A DNA stretch of 64,000 nucleotides, from positions 17,773,501-17,837,500 of the forward strand of contig NC_071668.1 in the NCBI RefSeq assembly GCF_028554725.1, in the 5' to 3' direction. The translations under genes and the position numbers were made by a program. Positions within the stretch are counted from its first letter, which is position 1. Each line of letters begins with the position of its first letter. Shown piece after piece: positions 49,712 to 61,549 of the stretch. The notes below the pieces were generated by a model, which was not told the DNA's origin, ran no database searches, and was given only the letters and a program-made list of their open reading frames with translations. This DNA comes from Zeugodacus cucurbitae (taxonomy: Eukaryota; Arthropoda; Insecta; Diptera; Tephritidae).

Positions 49712-50733
49712 TATTATAGTTTTGTTCACATAACGGTTGTTTGTAACACCCAAAACTAAACGAGTTAGATATAGGGTTATATATACCAAAGTGATCAGGA
49801 TGAAGAGTGGAGTTCAAATCCGAATGTCTGTCGGTCCGTCCGTCCGTCCCTCTGTGCAAGCTGTAACTTGTGTAAAAATTAAGATATCTTGATGAAACTT
49901 GGCACACTTATTTTTTGGCACCATAGGAAGGTTGCTTTCGAAAATGAGCAAAATCGGACCACAGCCACGCCCACAAAATGGCGAATATCGAAAACACATA
50001 AAGTGCCATAAATAAAGCTATGGAAATAAAATTTGGTATGAAGGATCGCACTATGAAGGGACATATTTGGATGTAATTTTTTTGAGGAAGTGGGCGTGGC
50101 ACTCGCAAACCAATAGAGCTATATAAACCAAACTTTCTGCAGTCGATTCTCTTACGTACCCTACCACCCACCATGAAAATAGTTGAAATCGGATAATAAC
50201 CACGCCCACCTCCCATACAAAGGTTAGGTTGAAAATTACTAAAAGTGAGTTAACTCACTAACGAAAAACGAACTACTCGACCGATTTCAATGAAACTTGG
50301 TTTGTAATAGTTTCCTTACATCCCAATGATATGTTGTGAAAATAGGTCAAATCGCTTCACAACCACGCCTACTTCCTATATACCAGAACTTTGAAGACGA
50401 TCTGAATCGTTTACTTTACAATATATAAAGTAAGCACTAGTGAAGATATCGGTGCAGCACTTTGCACAAATACTATGTTAATAGTGTGGCAGCCCCATTC
50501 TAAAAATCGACGAAATCGGACCATAAGTTTTTAAGGTCCCATATATCGAACACGAGGACCTCGGTGCTTCTAACCTAATATTATGGTTTCCAACTTTCAA
50601 TGGACTTTATAAAATATATATGACGAATATATGTGTCAAATTGTGTATTATATAATATAATTAAGTTAAATAAATAAATTGCGAGAGTATAAAATGTTCG
50701 GTTACACCCGAACTTAGCCCTTCCTTACTTGTT
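49712..50733 (+). repeat. Alpha repeat
   Basis: It starts within 'attatagttttgttcacata', lacking only the outer TATACTCTCGCAA hairpin. It ends with the complete TTGCGAGAGTATAAAATG, stem-loop and CCTTACTTGTT terminus. Tracts of GTCCGTCCGTCC and the 'ccacgcccac' boxes are present. The minus-strand ORFs inside (up to 102 codons) recur in other copies but are full of stops elsewhere, so they are not genes. Confidence 0.75.
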
Positions 50734-52173
50734 TTTAACTTAAGGCTATATGATGGGTACATTTATATTTAAACACCCTTTATTCGAACAATCTCGTTTG
50801 CCAAAGGTCACTTTTGTTGCTCAATTAGTGAGTAAATGTCAATCTCATTCATCCGAGTACCCACATATATGAATTTATGTAATTTGCATAAAATATCCCA
50901 CAACGTAAAGAGCCACAGATTAAAGGTTAAAGAACATAATTAAACAAGCTTATTATATTATATTTGTACATATGATCCAAACGTGGGGTATTCCCGAAAA
51001 TTCTAAAAAATAGAAGGAACCAATCAAATATGAGAGCACAAAGTTTTTAAACATGCCGACGAAGACTAAAAGAATTGTTTACTTTAAGTAAGCTGATCTC
51101 CTCTGCTCCCCTCCTTCCATAATACTCTTCGCGTGAATTACATGGGCTTTTATTAACATACAAATGATAGTAAATTGTAGAGGTAATAGTAAAATGTAGG
51201 TGGTGCTGATTCTGTTTGTATTTTCTTTTTTTTTTACTTTATACTCATACTTCATACTCTCATGCAAATTCACAGCAAGATGCAATCGCCACACGTAGCA
51301 TGTATAGGATTACGTATGAATACATAGTATACTATTATACCATTTGTAAATGTACATTGACAGTTATCACATCGGTAATTACTATATTTTATGTGGGCGA
51401 TATATTGTGTTGTGGGTGAATGAATATGAGAAGTAAGTGAAATTGGAGTTTTCCTGGGGCTGGAGTTCTTGGGTGAAAACAATTTGATTTTGAATTGCTA
51501 TTACAAAACAGAAAAGCTCGTTTATAGAGAGCCAAATTCTTAATTTTATGTTTTATTTTTTATTTAGTACAGTTTAAAAAAATAAAAAAAAAATTAGAAT
51601 TATAATATAATCGCTCAAAATCAATCACCAGAATTTTTATGATTCAAAACTATTTTTTAATTTTCCAAAATTCTTAAAATATATACATACATACATTTTT
51701 GCATATATCCCTTAAAAATTACACAACTTTCACACAAATTCGTCCAACTACATACATCTGCCGGCATAAATGCCAAAAAGTCGAAGAGTCAAAGTTCAGT
51801 ATTTAATTAAAACATTTATTAAATGTCAACTACACACTCTGCCCAATAAACGAGTGCGTCGAGCGCATAAAATGAGCTACACACTTACATACAAGCGATC
51901 ATAACGTGCGAATCAAATAAGATGTGAAAAAATGTCAAAGACCCTGCAGTGGCACGGAGTGTAAAAGAAGCTCATGGGGTCAATTGATATATTCAATTTC
52001 GTGCTGAATCAAATAATAAATGATATATGAGTGCGCTGAAAGTATGTATGCAACATGCGTATACAACTACAGTGGTCGTCATGCATTTAGGAACACAAGA
52101 TAGGAAACGGTTTGGTCACTTTTAGGTTAGGTTAGATTGAATGAGGTGAACTAGCTTAGAAAAAATTGTGTAA
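50734..52173. other. Intergenic DNA
   Basis: AT-rich; overlapping ORFs around 51079-51482 are not recognised. No host exon is seen. Confidence 0.3.
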
Positions 52174-52536
52174 TAGCCTTTTCACAAAGCGGCTAATTGA
52201 TCAATTAGCCGGCCTCTGCTCGATTAAAACGCTGATTAAGATCGATTTAGAATTTTTATCGACTTGAAAATGAAATGCAACTCTGCAACAAAGATCGTAT
52301 TTGTAATAATATATACGTTCTTTGTATGCGAGCTGTTTTACACGCTACATGAAGGTAGATGTCGCAGCTAAAAATAGCAATCAGCTGATGAAACTTACCA
52401 ACTTCTTATGAAAAGCAAAAAATAAAAATGTATAACAGCTGATCGGTTATCGAGTAGTCGGCAGTGTGAAGCGCAAAAACTGGTTTCTCAATCAAAATTA
52501 TAATTGATCAATTAACTTGGCTGTGTGAAAAGGCTA
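52174..52536. mobile_element. 360-bp MITE, copy 2 (363 bp)
   Basis: Termini are TAGCCTTTTCACAAAGC on the left and GGCTGTGTGAAAAGGCTA on the right, with a perfect TAA duplication outside (52171-52173 and 52537-52539). Subterminal TTGATCAATTA boxes are inverted. It matches the copy at 44765 over its whole length, including 'gatcggttatcgagtagtcg'. A 3-bp TAA duplication is compatible with the PIF/Harbinger superfamily, but no transposase is present to confirm it. Confidence 0.78.
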
Positions 52537-52599
52537 TAAGTAGAGACAATCAATAACGGTTTCAGAGTTGGACATATCAGAAAATCATTAGATACCTAA

Positions 52600-53030
52600 T
52601 GTATCTATCATTCTGGCCCCAAAGTAAATCGCAAGAGGTTGAGGGAACTCTTCGCCCTAAATAGTGTCAATCTTTCCCAAGTCATAGGAGTTCTAACTGG
52701 CCATTGTTCCATCGTGATTCACGCAGTCAAACTAAACATTTTACCGGATGCTAGCTGCCGAAGCTGCTTGGAAGTGAAAAACATAGAATCTTCCCAACAT
52801 TTCCATTTAGAATGTCCCGCCTTTGCGAAATCTAGGCAAAAAATCCTTGGATCTAACATATAGATGTAAAAACCTCTGCAAATTTGTGGTAGCTTCTGGG
52901 CGATTTGCGATTCTTAAATTTTAGTGAGGGGGCTTGAATTTCATGGTATCACAAAGGACTGCTCTTAGTAATCTAAATGGGTTTTCTTTTTAAGGAAACA
53001 GCCTTCGTACCCAACTTAACCTAACCTAAT
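52600..53030 (+). pseudogene. 3' end of a second non-LTR retrotransposon
   Basis: The frame 52639-52863 encodes LSQVIGVLTGHCSI and a terminal zinc knuckle of the C-x2-C...H-x4-C type (CRSC ... HFHLEC). This is the C-terminus of LOA/I-group non-LTR elements after their RNase H domain. It ends in a 3' UTR and the tail 'cccaacttaacctaaccta'. Only the last 10% of the element remains, 5'-truncated as is typical for these elements. It is not the same family member as 41930-42960. Confidence 0.7.
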
Positions 53031-54872
53031 GTATCGAAGTTCAACGAATTCTATTGCATAATTTCTAGATTCTTAGGTTAGGTCCGCGGTTTTACATAAG
53101 TATAAAGAGAATGCTTTGTCGTACGAAATCTTTAACTTAATCTTTAAATTATAGTTAACGGAGAATAAAGACTTTTGAGCTATTTTCGGTGCTCTTTCTT
53201 GGATTTGAAACCATAAGTGGTTCTACATAATTGTCCACCACTGTGCATTCACACATCTTTCAACATATGAAAAAGTAACCGAATTGACGGAACTTATGTA
53301 CTTGCTCATTCAAATATATACATGATATGTAAATATGTATATAGTATGTATAGTATCTACATATCACGTCATGTCAAACGAGCAGCTGTGTCGTATCGGC
53401 TACGATTCTCATATGCGTCCACTACGTTGCGCTTATGACGCGCCACCAATGATGTTGCAATCGTGAGACATTAAATATTTAAATTTTACTTGCATTTGAA
53501 AGAAATTAAATGATACAACAATAGCAAATATGTATGATACGAGTAAACGGCATAAATATGCCAATAATACAGCAATTACACGAAATATTTGTCATTTAAC
53601 GCGTTAAATGGTGATAATTATCATACATACATATATACATATGTATTTGTGTCTGTATGTATGTATGTATGTATATTTGTAGGTGAGTGTAGTAGATAGT
53701 AGTGCTGAATGTCTCAATCAAATCAATAATATGCGGATATGCGAAGGGTTAGATAAGATATGGCGCTGAGCATATTTTTGCAATGATTTATATATATATA
53801 TATTTAGATATATGTATATGTGTATGTATATAAGTACTCTTACTCTACATATTTATTTATATATTTGCTTGTCTCGTCATTCATGTTTATTTGGTTCAAC
53901 AAACCGTTATCATTTTATGGTATCAGGTGTCATATTCGGTGCTTATTTTTTATCAAATTTAGCTTATCGGCATTAAAACGAGTGTTTGCAGTTTTAGTTG
54001 TAGTTGTTGTCATAAAACATGCAAAAAGAAAAAAGTGTGTTTATATAGACTTTACTTACTTTGTTGCGTTTTCTTTTTTTTTTTTTTGTTTAAATCGGCC
54101 TTAATTAATTTGCACCCAAAACCTATCAGCTTATCAAGTGCCTAGCGATAATCTCTGAAAATCGCATGTATGCATTTTAATCGCAATTTTATGGCAAAAT
54201 CGTGGAAATTGTAAACAAATCGAATAAAATATATGACTATATTCTATATATCAAAATACCAATATTTATGAACTTAAGTATAATAAGAAAAGGAAGAACG
54301 AAAGAGAAATTTAATGGGTGGGGTTTAGTCGGTAGTATTAACAATAATATATAGAACATTTACTTGCTTCAGAAAAGGGTATGTCTATCATCTATATAAT
54401 GCAGTCTCCTATGAGTTTTATATGTACACACTAAGCCTCCTTTCAATCAATTATTGAAATAGAAAACGTCATAAAATAGAAATTGAATAATTTAGAATAT
54501 ATATATCCTTAGTTAAAGATAATCTATAATAAGTCTTGCAAAAGTTACTAATTTGATCTTCAGATAAGCAAGGCAGTAAGGGAACCCCCATAGCTATACA
54601 CATGACATGGTTACGAACCAGACTAGATTCGATTACGTTAGAGATATAAATGCTATAAGGAGGACAGCTATCTAACCCTGAATACTGGGAGTTAAAAAGA
54701 AAGGTTTTTGAAAGAAAAAAACAAGGTTTTCAAATAACATATCTGGGGATAATGAAATCTCTTCGAAGAGCTGCCCTTGATATTTGCATTTTTTCATATT
54801 TGTTGGCAGTTAGTGGTCGTTTAAAAGACTAGAGAGAAATCATGAAATGTTCGTATATAAATAGTACATAAT
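53031..54872. other. Intergenic DNA
   Basis: Contains (GTAT)n near 53655-53672 and a (TA)n run near 53790. No exon is recognised; the ORF at 53820-54104 is hydrophobic by base composition only. Confidence 0.35.
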
Positions 54873-56004
54873 AGGGTGTAACCGAACATTTTATACTCTC
54901 GCAATTTATTTATTTAATATTATTAATATAACACACAATTTGACAAACATATTAATATATATGGTATAAAATCCATAGAAAGTTGGAAACCCTAATATTA
55001 GGTTAGAAGCACCGAGGTCCTCATCTTCGATAAATGGGGCATTGAAAACCTATGGTCCGATTTTGGCGATTTTTTGGGGTTGCCACACTATAAACGTAGT
55101 ATTTGTGCAAAGTTCTGCACCGATAACTTCACTAGTGCTTACTTTATATATTGTAAAGTAAACGATTCAGATCGTCTTCAAAGTTCTGGTATATAGGAAG
55201 TAGGCGTGGTTGTGAAGCGATTTGGCCTATTTTCACAACATATCATTGGAATGTAAGGAAACTATTACAAACCAAGTTTTATTGAAATCGGTCGAGTAGT
55301 TCCTGAGATATGGTTTTTGACCCATAAGTGGACGACGCCACGCCCATTTTCCATTTTGTAAAAAAATTTGAGTGCAGCTTCCATCTGCCATTTCTTATGT
55401 TAAATTTAGTGTTTCTGACGTTTTTCATTAGTGAGATAACCCACTTTTAGTAATTTTCAACCTAACCTTTGTATGGGAGGTGGGCGTGGTTATTATCCGA
55501 TTTCAACTATTTTCATGGTGTATGGTGGGGTACGTAGGAGAACCGACTGCAGAAAGTTTGGTTTATATAGCATAATTGGTTTGCGAGATATATACAAAAA
55601 AATTACATCCAAATATGCCCCTTCATAGTGCGATCCTTCATACCAAATTTTATTTCCATAGCTTTATTTATGGCTTAGTTATGGCACTTTATGTGTTTTC
55701 GGTTTTCGCCATTTTGTGGGCGTGGCAGTGGATCGATTTAGCCCATTTTCGAAAGCAACCTTCTTATGGTGCCCAGAAATACGTCTTCCAAGTTTCATTA
55801 AGATATCTAAATTTTTACTCAAGTTACAGCTTACACGGACGGACGGACAGACAGACATCCGGATTTGAACTTTTCTCGTCACCCTGATCATTTTGATATA
55901 TATAACCCTATATCTAACTCGTTTAGTTTTAGGACTTACAACCAACCGTTATGTGGACAAAACTATAATACTCTCGTAGCAACTTTGTTGCGAGAGTATA
56001 AAAA
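54873..56004 (-). repeat. Alpha repeat, inverted copy
   Basis: Read on the minus strand it starts TTTTTATACTCTCGCAAC with the AAAGTT hairpin and ends at GTATAAAATGTTCGGTTACACCC, losing the last 30 bases of the family end. The interior is near full length (about 1.13 kb) and aligns with the copy at 57807 throughout. Confidence 0.78.
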
Positions 56005-56624
56005 TCAGTATTAATAGAATTAATAAAGTCATAAGCTTTAATCACCCCACTCTTAGATCCCTTCCAAAACTCTCATTAATGCATGCAATCTACGTTCATA
56101 CAATATTTATTTAACTTAACAAGCTCAATTTTGTGAAAAAAGAAGCTGTCATTTCTCTAAAATTGATCTAAGTTTACCGATAATTGCACGAACTAGATGA
56201 AAGACATGCGATTGCTCCAGCTTGCGTGTTTAAAGAAGTTCAGTGCATTAGGTCAAATTAATCAGAGAAATCAGCGGTCAAAGTGCTAAGTGACCTAGTT
56301 TCGTGAGCTTTTTCAATTTGCTTCATTTTCGACTGCAATATTATTAAATATATTAGCATCCCATGTACATATTGAGTTACTCACAAGACTTCTCTCACAT
56401 TTGTATAGGTTAATAAAAAAGTCTTTCAAACTTCCAAAATACATTTGAGTAGGGCGGAGATAGAAGACCGGGAGTTCATTTGAGCTTCTGAGAAAAATAT
56501 TTGTAAGCTTATGGCGTGACTAAAAAAAAAATAGTACTTTGAAATCATTTAAAGAAAATGTCTGTACGATACGAATAGCGGTACATATTTGTAATCTTTC
56601 AGTTATGATCAATATACATACATA
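56005..56624. other. Unassigned DNA
   Basis: No feature recognised. Confidence 0.3.
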
Positions 56625-57389
56625 CAGCTGTGTTCAAAATAATAATAGTGCTAAGAAGTCAATATTTCAATTTCTTAAAAAAAAGTTTATCTATTTGTTT
56701 ACTGTGTTGACATTAAGTACGAACATAACAGAAACAATAATTTTACATATTATATGGCTTTTATTAATATAAAACCGCACTTTGTACTTTGTCGAAAAGT
56801 CCCTATTATATAAAACTGCCTTACAGGGACGCGGCATAGAGTTGCATAGGCCTTCATAACGGGTTTTAGGTATTTCTTCCCAAGAATCCTTCACTATTAC
56901 TCAAAGTTCGCAATTATTTCTTTTCTGAATATCACCCCATAGGTTAACTATGGAATTGAGGTTTGACCATTGCGCAGTCCAAGGCATGACCTTATTCCAT
57001 TTGATGCGAAATCAATCCTTGGCTGGTCGACTTGTATGTTTCAGGTCATTTTCCTGCTGAAAGTCCTATTTCAGAGGAATTTCGTTTTCAGTAAAAGGTA
57101 ATATTGTGCTATTTACAATATCAACGTAGACATGTTTATGCATAACAGTGTAGATATGATATATTTCGGCTCAGCATCATAAAAAAATAAAAGACAATCC
57201 CAAAACAATATTTTTGACCATCCATGTGTTACTGTTATAGTAGTGTGGTATTCGGTGGACGATGCACATACTGCCGTGTACCTGTGCCTCCAGAAAGAAC
57301 GACTTCACATCCCTCTGTCCATAATATATTTATTTCCAATTTCAATGATAGAGTCATATCACGCACTATTATTATTTTGAACACAACTG
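56625..57389 (-). mobile_element. Decayed Tc1-like transposon with transposase relics
   Basis: Near-perfect inverted repeats (CAGYTGTGTTCAAAATAATA on each end, one difference over 27 bases) are flanked by TA (56623-56624 and 57390-57391). On the minus strand broken frames recall a Tc1-like transposase: QQENDLKHTSRP (second catalytic Asp changed to Glu), then VNLWGDIQKRN in place of the usual IENLWG block, then CNSMPRPCKAV near the C-terminus. Several stops and a large N-terminal deletion make it dead. It ends about 100 bases before the splice acceptor of the CD36-family gene. Confidence 0.8.
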
Positions 57390-57477
57390 TACATATGTAT
57401 ACATCTGACCAAATAGCATGGTTAGGTTTAAGTTTCTATATAGCTCATTTATATTGTTACATTACTGATAATATGTT

Positions 57478-57496
57478 CTTCTTCTTCTTCTTGCAG
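57478..57496 (+). other. Splice acceptor of a 5' UTR intron
   Basis: A 17-base pyrimidine run (cttcttcttcttcttg) ends in CAG at 57494-57496, with 142 bases then separating it from the initiator ATG of the CD36-family gene. In flies this pattern usually marks the acceptor of an intron in the 5' UTR, so the gene probably has at least one more upstream noncoding exon. Confidence 0.5.
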
Positions 57497-57638
57497 ATTT
57501 TTCTACAAATCAACATAATCTCGAAACGATTGGAATAAAAAAATAAATAAATTCGAAGTAGTTTACTAAATTTATTTATTTTTTTTTTTAATTTTTCCAT
57601 ATCATCTAATAAACATTAGCTAAATAAAATATTTCAAA

Positions 57639-60600
57639 ATGCCCAAAAAAGCAAATAGTTTAAAAAGATGGCGTCAAAGTAATCGCAAAGTTATCATTGG
57701 CATTTGCGGTTTCTGTTTGGCCTTCTTCGGCGTGTTATGTGGCATGTTTTGGGAGCAAATCTTCAACAGCATAATGGAAAAGGTGAGATATCTTTGATGC
57801 AACTGATTTTTATACTCTCGCAACAAAAGTTGCTAAGAGAGTATTATAGTTTTGTCCACATAACGGTTGCTTGTAAGTCATAAAACTAAACGAGTTAGAT
57901 ATAGGGTTATAAATACCAAAGTGATCAGGGTGACGAGTAAAGTTCAAATCCGGATGTCTGTCTGTCCGTCCGTCCGTCCGTCTGTCCGTCCGTGCAAGCT
58001 GTAACTTGAGTAAAAATTGAGATATCTTAATGAAACTTGGAACTCGTGTTCCTTGGCACCATAAGAAGGTTAAGTTCGAAGATGGGCAGAATCGGACAAC
58101 TGCCACGCCCACAAAATGGCGATAACCAAAAACACATAAAGAGCTATAACTAAGCCATAAAGTTATGAAAATAAAATTTGGAACATAGGATCACATTAGG
58201 GAGAGGCATATTTGAATGTAATTTTTTTGGAAAAGTGGGCGTGACCCCGCCCCCAAATAGATTTTTTGTATATATCTTGCAAACCAATAAAGCTATATAA
58301 ACCAAACTTTCTGCAGTCGTTTCTTTTAGCCGTTTCCTTATACAGTCCAAAAATGAAAGAAATCGGATAATAACCACGCCCACCTCCCATACAAAGGTTA
58401 GGTTGAAAATGACTAAAAGTGCGTTAACTCTCTAACGAAAAACGTCAGAAACACTAAATTTCACATAAGAAATGGCGGATGAAAGCTACACTCAGAATTT
58501 TTTACAAAATGGAAAATGGGCGTGGCGTCGCCCACTTATGGGTCAAAAACCATATCTCAGGAACTACTCGACCGATTTCAATGAAATTTGGTATATAATA
58601 TTTTCTTGACACCCTGATGACACTGATGGAAATGGGCGAAATCGGTTCACAACTACGCCTACCATATAACTCAATTTTGAATCCTTCTGATTCGTTCACT
58701 TTATAATGTATACATAAGGAACCGATAAAGATAGCGAAATAAAACTTTACACAAATACTATATTTGAGCTGTGACATCTCTTGTGGAAAAATTGTCAAAA
58801 TCGAACCATGACGTTTCAAGGCCTCTGATATCAAACATGAAGAACTCAGTGCCTAAGGGTAATTTTTCACCGAAAATATAGGTAAATCTCTAAATAAGTT
58901 GCGAGAGTATAAAATGTTCGGTTGCACCCGAACATAGCCTTTCCTTACTTGTTATATAATAGTTATAAAGCAAATATCTGAAGAAAAAATTCCATAGAAA
59001 CTCATAATTTGTTGACAAACTATTTCCTTCATTGACCGTTGATTAAAAATGGCATTTTCGTTAATATTCGTCGCTTAATCTTTGATTGACCTCTCAATCG
59101 AAGCAATTGATATTATTAACCCATATAAAGCATGCCGCACGAGACTTTGAGACACGTGTGCACGTTTTGAAAAGCTTGTGAACTAAGCAATTACTCTCAA
59201 AACAAATGTGCCTTGAGATTATTTTTATTAATTATGCCATCGAAATGATTCATAACTTATACAAATGTACTGACGACCAAAGCAGCTTTTATAACAGCTG
59301 TTTTTGTAAACAGAAACATTTTTGAAACACTTGGCGAAAGATTTTGTACTAAATTAGTCAACAGATTTTATTTCCTATGAATCATTTATTATTTACAATA
59401 AAGCTATTTGATACTGAACTAAACCCTCAAAATATAATTTCTAATTTTTTGATCTACTCCACCTCTCTTAGGAAATGACCCTACGACCCAACTCACAGGT
59501 CTATGACAAATGGAAAAATCCACCATTGGCTTTAAGTTTAGACGTTTACTTCTTTAATTGGACGAATCCGGAAGATTTCAAAAATCTCACAACGAAACCG
59601 AATTTTGTGCAGTTGGGCCCTTATCGGTTCACAGAGAAACAAGATAAAGTCGATATAAGATGGAATCCGGAAAATGCCTCAGTGACCTATCGCAAAAAGA
59701 GTGATTTCTATTTTGATCAAGAGGGCAGCAATGGTAGTTTGGATGATACGATAGTCACATTGAATGCGGTGGCTTTGGTGAGTGCATATACTACTTTTTC
59801 ATAGCTTTTTTTTATATTTTTATTTAAAAAAATATTTTTCTTCAGTCCGCTGCCGGCAAGGCGAAACGTTGGAACAGCATGCGTCGCAATTTGGTCGATG
59901 TGGGCTTGAAGTTATATGGTCAGGAGATGTCTATAACACGCACTGTGGATGAGATGCTCTTCACGGGCTACAGTGATGATATGTTGGATATGGCGCGTGC
60001 CATGCCACTATTCGGTAAGGACGTTGAGGTGCCGTTCGATAAATTTGGTTGGTTTTATACGGTGAGTTGAAAATCATGTTTAACTTTTGCAAACATTTTA
60101 TTAATATTTTGTTTCTTTACAACACAGCGTAATGGCAGCGCCGATCTGACTGGAGTCTTCAATGTTTACACTGGCGCTGATGACATTTCGAAAATCGGTA
60201 AAATGCATACATGGAACTTCAAACACCACACCGGCTTCTTTCAATCGACTTGCGGTTTAATTAATGGCTCGGCAGGTGAATTCCATCCACCATATTTGAA
60301 GGAGAATGGTAGCGTGTCGCTTTTCACACCCGATATGTGTCGTACAGTGCCGTTGGATTATGTAGAAACCGCAGAGATTGAGGGCTTACGTGGCTTCAAA
60401 TATAGTGGTGGCGCACGTTCGATTGATAACGGTATAGACATGCAATTTAACTGTATTTCTGAGTTTAACTATAAGCAAATACTTATTTTACAGGCACACT
60501 TTATCCCGAGAATAGTTGTTTCTGTGGTGGCGAATGTGTACCTTCTGGTGTTATGAATATTTCTTCTTGTCGTTTTGGTTCGCCTGTCTTCATGTCCTAT

Positions 60601-61294
60601 CCGCATTTCTACAATGCTGATCCATATTATACGGAGCAAATCGATGGTATGATGCCGGAAAAGGAGAAGCATGAATTCTACATGATACTGGAACCACGCA
60701 CCGGTGTTGCGCTGGAGGTAGCTGCGCGTTTTCAAGTGAATATGCTTGTTGAGCCGATTACTGGCGTAAGGTCAGTATACTCTTTTACACTTATAAATTA
60801 CATTTTTTATATTCATTACTTCGCTACCTTCCAGTTTGTATGAGAAAGTGCCACGCGTCTTCTTCCCACTCATCTGGTTCGAGCAAAAGGTGCGCATAAC
60901 ACCCGAACTTGCGGCCGATTTACAGTTGTTGCCACAAGTACTTATGGGTGGACAAATATTCGCTTGCGTTTGCTTTGGCATCGGTTTAATATTGCTCTGT
61001 TGGTACCCAATCGAGATGCTTTGTACGCGTCAGCGTTCTGTCGATCTCAAATCTACGCCAACAACATGTGAAAATGGCAAGAAGACAACGAAATTCTCCA
61101 GTGTTGAAGAATTGAAAAATCGTCCATTACCTAATGTTGTTGTAAACAACAAAACGCTCGATAGTTCACCTTTATTGGATCGTACGAATGGCAAGTTGGC
61201 GACGATAGTGCCGAAATCAGAGACAAATGAGAGTGTTGCCACTACAACAACAGCTACAAATGTTAGTGGCGTTAGTGAGAATGTAAAGGAATAG
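57639..61294 (+). CDS. Class B scavenger receptor (CD36 family), 568 aa, 6 coding exons
   Basis: This is a two-pass membrane glycoprotein that binds lipid or lipoprotein ligands at the cell surface or endosome. Coding exons are 57639-57782, 59472-59777, 59846-60061, 60128-60431, 60494-60770 and 60835-61294, all with GT-AG junctions. Residues 18-40 and 451-473 are the two membrane segments. The loop between has the family blocks SLDVYFFNWTNPEDF, SNGSLDDTIVTLN, FKHHTGFFQSTCG and the Cys cluster CFCGGEC...SSCRFGSPVFMS, plus several N-x-S/T sites. The cytoplasmic tail (about 95 residues) is unusually long and carries DSSPLL (525-530). Fly relatives include peste and CG7227; it lacks obvious SNMP-type character. 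Orthology is not settled. Confidence 0.93.
57807..58953 (+). repeat. Alpha repeat in the first coding intron (1,147 bp, most complete copy)
   Basis: It begins TTTTTATACTCTCGCAAC with an adjoining hairpin (TTGCTAAGAGAG pairing back) and ends TTGCGAGAGTATAAAATG, stem-loop, CCTTACTTGTT. The termini therefore form inverted repeats of TATACTCTCGCAA. It fills most of the 1.69-kb intron between 57782 and 59472, in the same orientation as the gene. No coding capacity. Confidence 0.8.
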
Positions 61295-61549
61295 TATTGA
61301 TAAGTTATAGATACTATATATTTTTGGAAGTGGCCAAAATTTCGTCCTACTGTATGCCTTTTTTTATATAGAACATAGTTAAGTGTTTTGTAAATTCGAT
61401 TTAGTGTTGTAAGCGCAATATGTGGCCTAACAGTTTAAACTCTATACGAATTTGTATTTTTAAAAATGCCGTTAGAATATTAAGTACAGTTATACAACTT
61501 ACTATTTACAAGCTAGAAATGGTATACACCAGAGAAGTTAGTTATTGGG

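Noticed and set aside
49662..50216. Minus-strand ORFs of 61-102 codons that recur in similar form at 58150-58390 and on the opposite strand at 55576-55887
   Set aside because: They lie inside alpha repeats, are broken by stops at different places in each copy, run in overlapping frames, and derive from simple (CCGT)n and GCCACGCCC sequence. They are not a conserved protein.
60432..60493. Continuing the fourth receptor exon through 60556 as one ORF
   Set aside because: Read-through adds residues unlike the family and breaks the Cys cluster; a GT-AG intron of 62 bases restores the conserved sequence.
57639..61294. Calling the CD36-family gene Snmp2
   Set aside because: Drosophila Snmp2 may be near RpL36A, but the protein here has the general scavenger-receptor blocks closer to peste or CG7227, so a sensory-neuron membrane protein identity was not supported.
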